Origin: an uncultured Kordiimonas sp.
Lineage (GTDB): Bacteria > Pseudomonadota > Alphaproteobacteria > Sphingomonadales > Kordiimonadaceae
Assembly (NCBI GenBank): GCA_947500295.1
Contig: CANMRM010000002.1
Coordinates: 620,001-684,000 of the forward strand
Reading direction: 5' to 3'
DNA length: 64,000 nucleotides
In this document: one piece after another, positions 53,271 through 62,294 of the stretch
Position numbering within the stretch: position 1 is the stretch's first letter
Layout: each line of letters begins with the position of its first letter
Translations under genes and position numbers: made by a program
The notes under the pieces: model-generated
Told to the model about the DNA's origin: nothing
The model's database searches: none
Seen by the model: only the letters and a program-made list of their open reading frames with translations

Positions 53271-53966
53271 TTAGGCGCGGGCGAAATGCCATAAGTCAAG
53301 GCTCGTGGTCATCTCCAACTTCAGCCGATTGCGCTTTTCTTCGACTTCTATGTCCAGGCCCCAAAGGCTTTCCTGATGTGTTTCGTCCAGCAAACTTGCG
53401 GCCCAGCAGGTTTCGAAGTCCTTGAAACCACGAATGAGCGCAAGCGCCAGCACGATGGAGCCAAAGCCGGACACAAAGGCATGAAACGCCGATAGGGAAA
53501 AACTATCAAAAGACGCCACTTCGCCGGACAACAATTTTATGGCTTCATCAGACTGCGTCAGCGGCACAATCCCGCTTGTCACAGCAAGCTCAACCCCCAT
53601 CTCGTCCTTGAGCCAATCAAGATAGGGTTGCCAGGTTTTGGCTTGCGCAACTTCAAGCTCGTCCTGATCAACCGCCCGGTAGCACAGCAAGTCCGTATGG
53701 GCAAAACCAACAAGCTCGTCCAACACCTCCGTCATGCGCGGGGCAACCCGGTCAATTGCTGTGTTCACCAACCTTGTCATTGGCATAGTCGAGGGGTCAA
53801 CGTCATCGCCTTGTGCGCGCCACTCAGCGGCCACAGCCTCAGCGAGTGCTTCCGTCGGCACGATTAGGGGAGCCTTTGCAGGCGTCTTGATCGAGCGACC
53901 ATCCAGTGTGACCGAATATCCGTCTTGCCTGGCGGCGACTGCGACCGTCTCGTAGAATTTCTTCAC
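53271..53966 (-). CDS. ATP12 family F1-ATPase assembly chaperone
   Basis: ATP12 binds the alpha subunit of F1-ATPase during assembly. The 231-residue protein has the family landmarks GYSVTLDGRSIKTPAKAPL, RLVNTAIDRV, ELVGFAHTDLLCYRA and WGLDIEVEEKRNRL. It is a known alphaproteobacterial/mitochondrial protein. The position between rluC-HAD and pccB is typical of the group. A 90-base gap separates it from pccB. Confidence 0.93.
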   Translation of the reverse strand: MKKFYETVAVAARQDGYSVTLDGRSIKTPAKAPLIVPTEALAEAVAAEWRAQGDDVDPSTMPMTRLVNTAIDRVAPRMTEVLDELVGFAHTDLLCYRAVDQDELEVAQAKTWQPYLDWLKDEMGVELAVTSGIVPLTQSDEAIKLLSGEVASFDSFSLSAFHAFVSGFGSIVLALALIRGFKDFETCWAASLLDETHQESLWGLDIEVEEKRNRLKLEMTTSLDLWHFARA

Positions 53967-53980
53967 TTTGGACCTGTCCG

Positions 53981-54430
53981 CTATTCAGATTTATCTTGTT
54001 CGTTATCTTGCGTCGATTGCTGCTGCATCTCACGGGTAACAGCAGCCAGCTTTTTCCGGGAGTGGCGCGCCTGCTTCCTTCGGCTGCTGAGCTGTTTCGT
54101 TTCCACACCAGACTCGGCCTTGTAGCCGGCTGAATACTGAACATCAGATTTCGCCGTCATTTTGGGCTGGGCCTTCAGCCGGTGATACCCAAGCAAGCGA
54201 TTGCCAATCCGGGGCACGCGGTAACACAGCATCAGAAATATCGACGCCAGCACCAGCGAAATCAGCAGAAATGCAAAGGTAATACCGGTGTCTTCCGCCC
54301 CGCTGCCCACCATGTCTTCTTCAAAAATATAGGCAACGACAGCCAGAACCGCAGCAATTGCAGACGCAATCAGAAAACCTATGCGCGGCTTTTCCATCAA
54401 TTCTTCAACGGTTTGATCTGGTTCAGTCAT
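53981..54430 (-). CDS. Membrane protein of unknown function
   Basis: The 149-residue protein has two membrane segments (about 16-37 and 47-70) and a basic, Gln/Arg/Lys-rich C-terminal tail predicted to be cytoplasmic. It overlaps the upstream HAD phosphatase gene by eight bases and is 14 bases before ATP12, so it is part of that operon. No family recognised; a link to F1Fo assembly is only contextual. Confidence 0.7.
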   Translation of the reverse strand: MTEPDQTVEELMEKPRIGFLIASAIAAVLAVVAYIFEEDMVGSGAEDTGITFAFLLISLVLASIFLMLCYRVPRIGNRLLGYHRLKAQPKMTAKSDVQYSAGYKAESGVETKQLSSRRKQARHSRKKLAAVTREMQQQSTQDNEQDKSE

Positions 54431-55106
54431 TCATGGTTCCCATTTGCCTGACAATGGGTAGCAACTCGGTGTAAGCTTTGAGAAGGTGCTGTGCACCTCC
54501 CTGCCTGAGCTCACTCTCACTATGATACCCCCACGTAACCCCAACAGCCTTTGCGTTGGCGGAGCGGGCCATCATCATATCATAACTGGTGTCACCAACC
54601 ATAATCGTTGTGCTGGCATCAGCACCTGCTTCTGCCATCGCCGTATGGATCATAGAAGGGTGTGGCTTTGACGGATGGCCATCTGCCGTCTGCAATGTAA
54701 CAAACAAACCATCAAGTCCGTGTTCTGCGATCACACGCGCCAGACCACGATCAGAGTTACCGGTAGCAACCCCCAGCAAGTACCCCGCCTCACCGAGCGC
54801 TTGCAGAACTTCAAGAGTGCCGGGATAAAGAGGATCCGGTTTTGCCGCCTCCTCAACGCGCAAGCGATAAAACTCGCGTTTGTAGATATTCGCCATTTCC
54901 TCATGCAGTTGGGCCTCGTCATCCGGACGTAGCATGGCCATGGCTTCAACAAGACTTAGCCCGACAATCGAGCGCACACGAGCATCTTCTTCAAGAGGCA
55001 TATTCAACTTGCTGTATGTGGCATGCATGGCATCGATGATCATATGCTGGCTGTCAACGAGCGTGCCATCACAGTCAAATATCACCAGACGATTAAAATC
55101 GGCCAT
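54423..55106 (-). CDS. HAD-superfamily hydrolase (phosphoglycolate-phosphatase-like)
   Basis: The 227-residue protein has FDCDGTLVDS at 9-18 (motif I), GVATGNSDRG near 116 (motif II), Lys in HPSKPHPSM near 146 (motif III) and VGDTSYDMMMARSA near 170 (motif IV). Cap and core resemble Gph/PGP-like enzymes. Substrate may be phosphoglycolate or pyrophosphate. It follows rluC closely, as in many alphaproteobacteria. Confidence 0.9.
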   Translation of the reverse strand: MADFNRLVIFDCDGTLVDSQHMIIDAMHATYSKLNMPLEEDARVRSIVGLSLVEAMAMLRPDDEAQLHEEMANIYKREFYRLRVEEAAKPDPLYPGTLEVLQALGEAGYLLGVATGNSDRGLARVIAEHGLDGLFVTLQTADGHPSKPHPSMIHTAMAEAGADASTTIMVGDTSYDMMMARSANAKAVGVTWGYHSESELRQGGAQHLLKAYTELLPIVRQMGTMND

Positions 55107-55114
55107 ACTCGCCC

Positions 55115-56089
55115 CTACTCAAAATCTGGATCTTCATAATCACCAACGGTGAAACCCAGAAAATCAAAACTTGCCGTCATATGGTCCGGCAGAGGCGCGG
55201 TCACGGTGACCCGACCACCGTCCGGATGCGGGAAACTGATAAAACGGCTATGCAGATGCAGTTTGCGCGATATCGCCCCCGTTAAAAATGCCGCCTGCCC
55301 GCCGTATTTCCCGTCGCCAACAATTGGATGGCCCATTTCAGAGCAATGCAACCGCAATTGATGCGTCCGTCCCGTGTGGGGTTTGAGCGCCAGCCAACAT
55401 GCCATCTGACCCGCACTTTCAACCACACTATAATCCGTAACCGAAAGCTTGCCATCCGCTGACACCACCATGCGTTCGTGACCCTTGGCAGCCACCTTGT
55501 CCATTCGGACACTGATGCGGCCGTCCCGCTCTTTCGGTGTCCCTGCCACCAGCGCCCAGTAGCGCTTGTCTGTTTCCCGGCTTTGGAACGCTTTGGCCAG
55601 CGCCGCGGCCGCCTTTGGTGTACGTCCCAGCAGCAAAGCCCCGGAGGTATCTTTATCCAGCCGGTGCACCAGCCGCGGGCGATGATCAGATTTGCCTTTC
55701 AACGCATCCAGGAGGCCATCTACGTGACGTGTTTGGCCAGTGCCGCCCTGCGTGGGCAGCCCGGCAGGTTTGTTCAGCGCAATGATCGCGTCATCCTCGT
55801 AAACAACCCAGCTGCGCACTTCTTTTATGTCGGCATCGCTCAGACGAATGCGGGACAGTTTCGGTGCGGTGGATTTTGCATCATGGTTGAGAGGCGGCAC
55901 CCGCACAATCTGGCCAGCAGCAACGCGCTCTTTGCCTTTTACCCGCTTGCCGTCCAGGCGCACTTCACCCTTGCGCATGATTTTCTGAAGCTGCCCAAAA
56001 GCCAGGCCCGGGAAATATCGCTTGAACCAGCGATCGATGCGCACACCTTCGTCATCCGGCTTCACTTCAATATTCTGAACGCCGCTCAT
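55115..56089 (-). CDS. rluC: RluA-family 23S rRNA pseudouridine synthase
   Basis: The 324-residue protein has an N-terminal S4 RNA-binding domain (about 10-75: IDRWFKRYFPGLAFGQLQKI) and the RluA catalytic domain with the nucleophile Asp in HRLDKDTSGALLLGR near 143. RluC modifies positions in 23S rRNA; RluD-type specificity cannot be excluded. The start at ATG 56089 overlaps the crcB stop in ATGA, so the genes are coupled. Confidence 0.92.
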   Translation of the reverse strand: MSGVQNIEVKPDDEGVRIDRWFKRYFPGLAFGQLQKIMRKGEVRLDGKRVKGKERVAAGQIVRVPPLNHDAKSTAPKLSRIRLSDADIKEVRSWVVYEDDAIIALNKPAGLPTQGGTGQTRHVDGLLDALKGKSDHRPRLVHRLDKDTSGALLLGRTPKAAAALAKAFQSRETDKRYWALVAGTPKERDGRISVRMDKVAAKGHERMVVSADGKLSVTDYSVVESAGQMACWLALKPHTGRTHQLRLHCSEMGHPIVGDGKYGGQAAFLTGAISRKLHLHSRFISFPHPDGGRVTVTAPLPDHMTASFDFLGFTVGDYEDPDFE

Positions 56090-56463
56090 GTCACCACTCT
56101 CCCAAGCCACATGCCTGCAAGCAATGCCAGCACACCCACGACAAGTGAACCACCAGCATAGAGAGCGGCTCCCTGAAGGTTTCCCCGTTCGACCAGAAGC
56201 ACAGTTTCAAGCGAATATGTCGAGAAAGTTGTGAAACTGCCAAGAAAGCCAACTGTCAGGAACGCACGCAAAGTGGGCGTCGCTTCAAACTTGTGCGCCA
56301 GCATAATGATAAGCAGCCCCATGATAAAGCTTCCGATTATGTTGACGGCAAAGGTCCCGAAAGGAAACTCGCTGCCCGCCGCACGCATGACAGCCGCCGA
56401 GACATAATGACGGGATAAAGCACCAATTGCCCCACCAAGAGCTATCGCAATGACTGTCTGCAC
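56086..56463 (-). CDS. crcB: Fluoride ion channel CrcB/Fluc
   Basis: The 125-residue membrane protein has four helices with GGAIGALSRHY, NIIGSFIMGLL, and GFLGSFTTFSTYSLE containing the Na+/F- track residues. It exports fluoride. It lies 11 bases downstream of the DUF429 gene, leaving no space for a fluoride riboswitch. Confidence 0.95.
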   Translation of the reverse strand: MQTVIAIALGGAIGALSRHYVSAAVMRAAGSEFPFGTFAVNIIGSFIMGLLIIMLAHKFEATPTLRAFLTVGFLGSFTTFSTYSLETVLLVERGNLQGAALYAGGSLVVGVLALLAGMWLGRVVT

Positions 56464-56474
56464 AAGAGGCTCCC

Positions 56475-57389
56475 CTAGACCACGCCGAAGATCCAGCCTT
56501 CGGTGCGGCGCACCATAGTCGAAAGCCCTTCAGGATGCCAGTATTCAGAGCTGTCAGCAATATATCGCAGACCCGCCGACGTCATGATGGCATCCGTCAC
56601 ATCATCGACGGTACTGCCTGACGGCAATTCATCTTCATAGCGCGCTGATCTGAGGCCAGCGAGTATCCGGTTCAGGGCGTGAACATCCCTAACCTTGCCT
56701 TTGCCCCCACCAAGCTTTGAAAATATTGCGGCGTATATTTCAACGAGCACAACAGACTGCTGGTCAATATCGTCAAAAGGCCAGATGGCAATTTCAGGCC
56801 TGCTGCGCAGTCGATGGAGCATATTCATGGTGGAAAGCGCCGATTTGCCGACCTGGCTGGCGCCGATCAAATTAAACACGCTTTCACAAGGCCCATATTT
56901 GTCCCGAATGCATATTTGCTCTGCCTCTCGCAGCAGCGGCTTGAAATAGTCATTGTCGACAATGGTATCGAAAGCGCCGCGCGCAGGGTCATAGCGCTGA
57001 TACCTATAGTGTTTTGAATGGCATTCAACAAATGGCCCGCCGAACAGGTCCTCTGCTGCCTCACATCCAGTTGCTATTTCCTGCCAGAGCTCTGATGCGC
57101 ACTTTGCGGCACTGTCGCCTCGCAGATACCCGGTGCCGGCGTCAAACGGATATCCAAAAGCGGCATCAATTCCGATAAGGGCTTGGGCATCAGGTGGCAA
57201 TTCCATTCCACCTGCGATCCAGTCGGAGCATTCAACCCGGCTCCAGTTTTTTGCCCCGCTTGGCGGCGCTACCAACTCCGGCGCACTGCTGCCTACTGTA
57301 CATAACGCGACTTTCAGTCCGGCGTGCCGCTTGCCCTTGGCACCCGTCCAATCAATGCCAACAAAGTGAGTGAATTGTTTTTGGTTCAC
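56475..57389 (-). CDS. DUF429-like RNase-H-fold protein
   Basis: The 304-residue protein has two acidic signatures, FVGIDWTGAKG near 10 and IGIDAAFGYPFD near 67, matching the DUF429 pattern, a predicted RNase-H-like nuclease fold. Other parts, such as LIGASQVGKSAL, are less clear. Start is GTG 57389 after GAGAGG. It heads the minus-strand run and is divergent from the nucleotidase gene. Substrate and role unknown. Confidence 0.65.
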   Translation of the reverse strand: MNQKQFTHFVGIDWTGAKGKRHAGLKVALCTVGSSAPELVAPPSGAKNWSRVECSDWIAGGMELPPDAQALIGIDAAFGYPFDAGTGYLRGDSAAKCASELWQEIATGCEAAEDLFGGPFVECHSKHYRYQRYDPARGAFDTIVDNDYFKPLLREAEQICIRDKYGPCESVFNLIGASQVGKSALSTMNMLHRLRSRPEIAIWPFDDIDQQSVVLVEIYAAIFSKLGGGKGKVRDVHALNRILAGLRSARYEDELPSGSTVDDVTDAIMTSAGLRYIADSSEYWHPEGLSTMVRRTEGWIFGVV

Positions 57390-57472
57390 ATTGCCTCTCA
57401 AGGTTTAATTATTCCCCATTTTGGCGAACAATGATACGTTTCGGCGGGATGGCAGGGGAAAGGGATTTATCC

Positions 57473-59380
57473 ATGAATAGCAACTCTTCACCGGGCAGTG
57501 AACCAAATCATCGCACTGCAAAATTGGTAACATATATCTCTTCAGTTGCGGTGTTGTTGGTCGGGCTATTTATCGGTGTCAATCTTGAATACTTTCAAGA
57601 GGTTTTCCGCGCACTACTGCCGGCTTCCAAAACTCATGAACAGTCTGGCAGGGCTGTCGTCCTCGCAATGAACGATATCTATCGCATTAACGGCATAAAG
57701 CGCGGCGCAGAGGGGGGAATCCCGCGTATCCGAACAGTGCGCAAAGAACTGGAAGCCCAAGGCCATGATGTTCTTGTCGTTCATGCGGGCGACGCACTTT
57801 CTCCTTCCCTGCTTGGCAACACCTACAAAGGGGCACAAATGGTGGATGTGCTGAATCATCTGGACGGTTCACAAACATTCGATCATCGCCTTTTTATTAC
57901 TTTCGGAAATCACGAGTTTGACGATTCAAAATGTGAAAAACCCTACGAGCTTTTGGCCCGTATTCAGCAATCTCAATTTTACTGGCTCGCCGGTAATCTG
58001 AATTTTGGTGCCTGCGACAAACCCCTGGGTCCCGGATTTACAAGCGCGGAGAGCGCCACAAATATAGTTGAAGCTAAAATCGTGACCCTGGGCGGAATCA
58101 AATTCGGTGTTTTCGGCGTCACGCTCAGCGAAAGTCGTTATGCTGATTTGATCGATGGCAGGCCTGCGCCCGCTGGAAAAAAAGAAACCGATGCTCAAAA
58201 AGACAAGCGAGAACGGGGCAATTATGTCGCCGCAGCGAAAAGACTGACGCAAAAGTTAAGACAACAGGGTGCGGACTATGTCATTGGCGTCACTCATCTT
58301 GCTGTTCCTGACGATCTTGCCATTCTTAACCAGCTTGGCGACGAGGGGCCGGATCTCATTCTTGGTGGCCATGACCATGAGGAGATGCATCACCAGTCCG
58401 ACAATGGGCGCCACGTTTTCAAGCAAACCGCTGACGCTGTTGATATTGGCGTCCATACCTTTGAACGGATAGATGGTCGCATCGTTCATACACCGGGTCG
58501 GCAGGAACTAAGAAATATGTCCCCTGAGGGTGACAGGGGAATCCAGCAAAAAGTGAACTGGTGGCTGGGCGTGCACGAAGCGGGGTTTTGTTCAGATAAG
58601 GGTCTCGATATGGGATGCCTTAAGGACCCCATGGGCACGGCGCAAATCGATTGGTTGCTGGAAGAAACCAAAAACCGCAAACAGGAAACAGCTATTGGCA
58701 ACTGGTTCGCAGACCAAATGGTACAAGCGGCACCTGAAAGTCTGGGCGATTGCGGAACCGACAGCGAAACAGTTGCTATGTTGGGGTCAGGTAGCCTGCG
58801 CCTAAACTACGATGTTAGCGCAGGATATAAAATCGAACGTCGCGAGGTAGAAGAATTATTCCCTTTTCCGATGAAGCTTGTGGCTATCTGCGCAACTGGC
58901 GCTGTTCTGCAATCCAGTCTGGAAAACGGCTTGGGTGACCCTGGCGAAGGCAAATGGCCACATATTGCAGGCATGAGGGTTACCTACAGCCGCGCTGATG
59001 GCCCGGGCCAGCCGGTTGAAAACATGCAAATCATGTCATTGAAGACCGAAATGCCAATTGAAGCAGAAACGACAGTAATTGTGGTGACCAACAGCTACAT
59101 CGGGTCACGCGGCGATGGCTACATAAACTGGCCGGTATGCAGCGACATTGATATCAGCGACCGAGACAAGTGCGAGAAACACCTGCTTGCTGGTAACGAT
59201 GAAAACGCAGAACCGCTGAAAAATGGCGAAGAAACTCTTGATCTAAAGGATTGGACGCTGGAGACCTTTGCCGCAAAAAGCAGCGGCGCGGTTGGACCTG
59301 CAACGCCTTTTGCCAACACCGAATGCCGACTGGTGAACGACAAAGCCTCGGAGGTTCCAGAGTGCCAAATAGCACCTTAG
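57473..59380 (+). CDS. Membrane-anchored 5'-nucleotidase/metallophosphatase-like protein
   Basis: The 635-residue protein has an N-terminal membrane anchor (about 17-38), a metallophosphatase domain with MNDIYRING near 69, HAGDALSPS near 105, FGNHEFD near 145 and GGHDHEE near 295, and a C-terminal 5'-nucleotidase substrate domain. In motif I the usual metal-binding His (NDxH) is Tyr (NDIY), as in a known subfamily. It would act on nucleotides outside the cytoplasm. ATG 57473 has an AAGGG ribosome-binding site; ATG 57431 and 57449 are less well placed. It is convergent with rarA and inserted within the degQ-rarA-crcB context. Confidence 0.85.
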   Translation: MNSNSSPGSEPNHRTAKLVTYISSVAVLLVGLFIGVNLEYFQEVFRALLPASKTHEQSGRAVVLAMNDIYRINGIKRGAEGGIPRIRTVRKELEAQGHDVLVVHAGDALSPSLLGNTYKGAQMVDVLNHLDGSQTFDHRLFITFGNHEFDDSKCEKPYELLARIQQSQFYWLAGNLNFGACDKPLGPGFTSAESATNIVEAKIVTLGGIKFGVFGVTLSESRYADLIDGRPAPAGKKETDAQKDKRERGNYVAAAKRLTQKLRQQGADYVIGVTHLAVPDDLAILNQLGDEGPDLILGGHDHEEMHHQSDNGRHVFKQTADAVDIGVHTFERIDGRIVHTPGRQELRNMSPEGDRGIQQKVNWWLGVHEAGFCSDKGLDMGCLKDPMGTAQIDWLLEETKNRKQETAIGNWFADQMVQAAPESLGDCGTDSETVAMLGSGSLRLNYDVSAGYKIERREVEELFPFPMKLVAICATGAVLQSSLENGLGDPGEGKWPHIAGMRVTYSRADGPGQPVENMQIMSLKTEMPIEAETTVIVVTNSYIGSRGDGYINWPVCSDIDISDRDKCEKHLLAGNDENAEPLKNGEETLDLKDWTLETFAAKSSGAVGPATPFANTECRLVNDKASEVPECQIAP

Positions 59381-59421
59381 GCCAAAGTGCGCCTGTATCT
59401 GACGTGCGATTTAGCAGCTGA

Positions 59422-60741
59422 TTAGTCGGGCTCACTATCAGCGGCATGCTTGTCGCGGATACGGTTAAAATACTCCAGACGCTTCTGCACTTCGCGTTCG
59501 AAACCACGTTCGACCGGCTCATAGAAATGCTGGCGAGCCATGTCATCGGGGAAATAATTCTGCCCTGATACACCAGAATCGGTGTCATGGTCGTAAGCGT
59601 AGCCCTTGCCGTAACCGATATCTTTCATCAGCTTTGTCGGCGCATTGAGGATATGGGCTGGCGGCATCAGGCTGCCGGTCGATTTGGCAGCGCGTTTTGC
59701 CGCCTTGTCGGCCCTGTATGCCGCGTTGGATTTAGGAGCCGTCGCCAGATACAATACTGCCTGCGCGATTTGCAGTTCGCCTTCAGGGCTGCCGAGAAAC
59801 TCATACGTATCCTTGGCGGCAAGTGCCTGATGAATGGCTTCGGGGTCGGCGAGGCCGATATCCTCACTGGCAAAACGCACCAACCGCCGAATGACATAGA
59901 GAGGGTCCTCGCCTGCGGTCAGCATACGAGCCGTCCAGTAGAGCGCTGCATCAGGGTCAGAACCCCGCAGCGACTTATGCAAGGCAGAAATCAGGTTATA
60001 GTGACCGTCCCGGTCCTTGTCATAGGTTGGAGCCCGCTTCTGCAGCAGTTTGGTCAGCAAGGCTGCATCGATTTCTTCGTCGCCCGCCGTTTCGAACAGG
60101 CTTTCGATACAATTCAGCAGAAAACGGCCGTCGCCGTCCGCCATGGCCTTCAGGTTGGCACGCGCTTCACCTGTTAACAATAACCGGCGGCCAACATCCG
60201 CTTCAGCCCGCGTAATCAGTTCATCAAGGGCAGCATCGCCGTGCCGGTTGAGCACCATAACCTGCATCCGCGACAGGAGAGCTCCGTTGATTTCGAAAGA
60301 TGGATTTTCTGTTGTGGCCCCCACGAGCGTCACGGTGCCGTCTTCTACGTAAGGCAGGAACCCATCCTGTTGCGAGCGGTTGAAGCGATGGATCTCATCA
60401 ACAAACAACAGCGTGCCACGACCGTCCATCCGCCTCATTTTGGCAGCCTCAAACACCTTTTTAAGATCGGCAACACCCGAAAAAATCGCTGAAATCTGCT
60501 CAAACGCCAATTCGGCGTGGTTCGCAAGCAACCGTGCGATCGTGGTTTTACCCGTACCCGGTGGCCCCCAAAGGATGAGACTGGAGAGCTTGCCGCTTGC
60601 GATCATACGGCCCAGAGGGCCATCAGGGCCCAACAGGTGATCCTGCCCGACCACGGCATCAATTGTCGCCGGGCGCAGCCTGTCCGCCAGCGGGCGAAGG
60701 CTGCGCTGGTCATTGGCCGCCGATGCGAACAGGTCGCTCAT
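59422..60741 (-). CDS. rarA: Replication-associated recombination protein RarA (MgsA)
   Basis: RarA is a AAA+ ATPase acting at stalled replication forks. The 439-residue protein has RPATIDAVVGQDHL, Walker A GPPGTGKTT near 60, FVDEIHRFNRSQQD (Walker B), GATTENPSFEIN (sensor) and the C-terminal tetramerisation domain with ENYFPDDM-type QNYFPDDMARQHFYEP. It ends four bases upstream of the DegP-type gene start in the same operon. Confidence 0.95.
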   Translation of the reverse strand: MSDLFASAANDQRSLRPLADRLRPATIDAVVGQDHLLGPDGPLGRMIASGKLSSLILWGPPGTGKTTIARLLANHAELAFEQISAIFSGVADLKKVFEAAKMRRMDGRGTLLFVDEIHRFNRSQQDGFLPYVEDGTVTLVGATTENPSFEINGALLSRMQVMVLNRHGDAALDELITRAEADVGRRLLLTGEARANLKAMADGDGRFLLNCIESLFETAGDEEIDAALLTKLLQKRAPTYDKDRDGHYNLISALHKSLRGSDPDAALYWTARMLTAGEDPLYVIRRLVRFASEDIGLADPEAIHQALAAKDTYEFLGSPEGELQIAQAVLYLATAPKSNAAYRADKAAKRAAKSTGSLMPPAHILNAPTKLMKDIGYGKGYAYDHDTDSGVSGQNYFPDDMARQHFYEPVERGFEREVQKRLEYFNRIRDKHAADSEPD

Positions 60742-60744
60742 GGG

Positions 60745-62187
60745 CTAGCGGATGACGTTGCAACGGAACGAACGGTTGGGCACCACAATACACTCCTGCA
60801 CCCGGCCACGCCGCTGGATCTGGTAAACAAAGCGCTCCGCCTCTTCATCAATGGCGTCGTCGAGGTCAGCGACATAATCGATGGATATACCGTTGATCGC
60901 AAGAACCACGTCGCCGGGAATGAGGAATTGATAGCGCGCGGACGGCGAGCGGCGCTCCACCTCCAGGACAATCACACCTTTGCGGAAGGTATTGATCTGC
61001 AATTCCTCGTTAAACCTGGGAGACATATTGCCAACGGTTACTCCCTGAAACGGGTGACGACCATCAAGCTTGGACAGATTGCGTGGCGGGTCTTCAGGTG
61101 GCAGCGCCAGTGCAACGTTGCGCTCCTGGATAAAGCCTTCTGTCAGGACTGCCAGGGGCACCTCATCACCTTCCTGCATGGTGGCAATCCGGAAATTGAG
61201 CCCGGGCTCATCAATGACTTCCTTGCCGTCGATTGCCATGATCACGTCGCCGGGGCTGATGTCTGCAGCGGCGGCGGGTCCACCGACATAGACTTCATCA
61301 ACCAGCACACCGCCCGCCCGGTCAAGGCCCAGGCCGGCTGCCAGGTCACTGGTGACCGACTGGCCACGTACGCCGAGCCACGGCCGCACAAGCTCACCTT
61401 CGTTGAGGGCAGCACGCAATACCGATTTCACCATATTGGCGGGCACGGCAAAGCCAATGCCGTTTGAAGCGCCAGTGCGGCTATAGATGGCGGTGTTGAT
61501 GCCAAGGAGCTCTCCATCAATGCCTATCAGGGCTCCGCCCGAATTGCCGGGGTTCACCGCAGCGTCCGTTTGAATGAAAAACCCGAAATCAGAGATACCC
61601 TGCTGCGTGCGAGCTGTGGCAGAGACAATGCCGCCTGTGACTGTCTGGCCGATACCGAAGGGGTTGCCGATTGCGAGCACAATGTCGCCCACCAGCACCT
61701 CGTCGCTGTCAGCCAGGCTGAGAACCGGTAACGGCTCATCGCCTGAGTCGATTTGCAGGATAGCAAGATCGGTTCTCGGGTCGGCAAGCACGATTTCTGC
61801 GTCAAATTCCCGCCGGTCAGCCAACACCACGGTTACTTCGTCCGCGCCCTCTATCACATGATGGTTGGTCACGATGATGCCATCGGGCCGCACGATCACG
61901 CCAGACCCCAGCGAACCGCGCACGCGCTCTTCAGGCATACCGAAGCTGAACTGGTCTCCGAAGAAGCGCTTGAAAAGCGGGTCATCAAACATCGCAGACC
62001 GGCGCGAGCGCACAACCTTTCGCGTGTATATGTTGACAACTGCGGGGGCGCTGTCGGCGACGAGCGGCGCGTATGAAAGTTTCACTTCTGTGGCAGACTG
62101 CGGCACCACACGCTGCTGCGCGTAGGCTGATGAAATACCCGTTGAAGAGCATACTGCCAATATCGCCAAAATTTGTAGCACCTTCAT
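60745..62187 (-). CDS. DegP/DegQ-type periplasmic serine protease
   Basis: The 480-residue Do-family protease has a signal peptide (about 1-24, cleavage after SAYAQ), a trypsin-like domain with His in TNHHVIEG near 107, Asp in DLAILQI near 140 and Ser in GNSGGAL near 212, and two PDZ domains (about 265-365 and 390-475). It degrades or chaperones misfolded periplasmic proteins. ATG 62187 follows GGAG by about eight bases; a TTG two codons earlier is less likely. rarA follows within four bases. Confidence 0.95.
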   Translation of the reverse strand: MKVLQILAILAVCSSTGISSAYAQQRVVPQSATEVKLSYAPLVADSAPAVVNIYTRKVVRSRRSAMFDDPLFKRFFGDQFSFGMPEERVRGSLGSGVIVRPDGIIVTNHHVIEGADEVTVVLADRREFDAEIVLADPRTDLAILQIDSGDEPLPVLSLADSDEVLVGDIVLAIGNPFGIGQTVTGGIVSATARTQQGISDFGFFIQTDAAVNPGNSGGALIGIDGELLGINTAIYSRTGASNGIGFAVPANMVKSVLRAALNEGELVRPWLGVRGQSVTSDLAAGLGLDRAGGVLVDEVYVGGPAAAADISPGDVIMAIDGKEVIDEPGLNFRIATMQEGDEVPLAVLTEGFIQERNVALALPPEDPPRNLSKLDGRHPFQGVTVGNMSPRFNEELQINTFRKGVIVLEVERRSPSARYQFLIPGDVVLAINGISIDYVADLDDAIDEEAERFVYQIQRRGRVQECIVVPNRSFRCNVIR

Positions 62188-62221
62188 GTGCAACCACTCC
62201 TTTAAAAACTCTGCACCCTAT

Positions 62222-62248
62222 ATGGCCAAGCCCAGCAGCATTCGCAAG
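62222..62248 (-). promoter_or_regulatory. Candidate heat-shock (RpoH-type) promoter of the DegP-type gene
   Basis: On the minus strand CTTGCG and GGCCATAT are separated by 15 bases about 35 bases before the ATG, resembling the sigma-32 pattern CTTGAA-N13-17-CCCCAT. Two mismatches in each element make this tentative. Confidence 0.3.
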
Positions 62249-62294
62249 ACACCACACGATTAGTCGCGACAAAAATGCGGCAATTTGATGGAAT

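Noticed and set aside
56464-56474. Fluoride riboswitch before crcB
   Set aside because: Only 11 bases separate crcB from the upstream gene, too short for the aptamer.
60517-61467. 316-codon frame on + opposite rarA and the DegP-type gene
   Set aside because: It is antisense to two well-supported genes with all catalytic motifs. The length reflects GC-skewed codon use.
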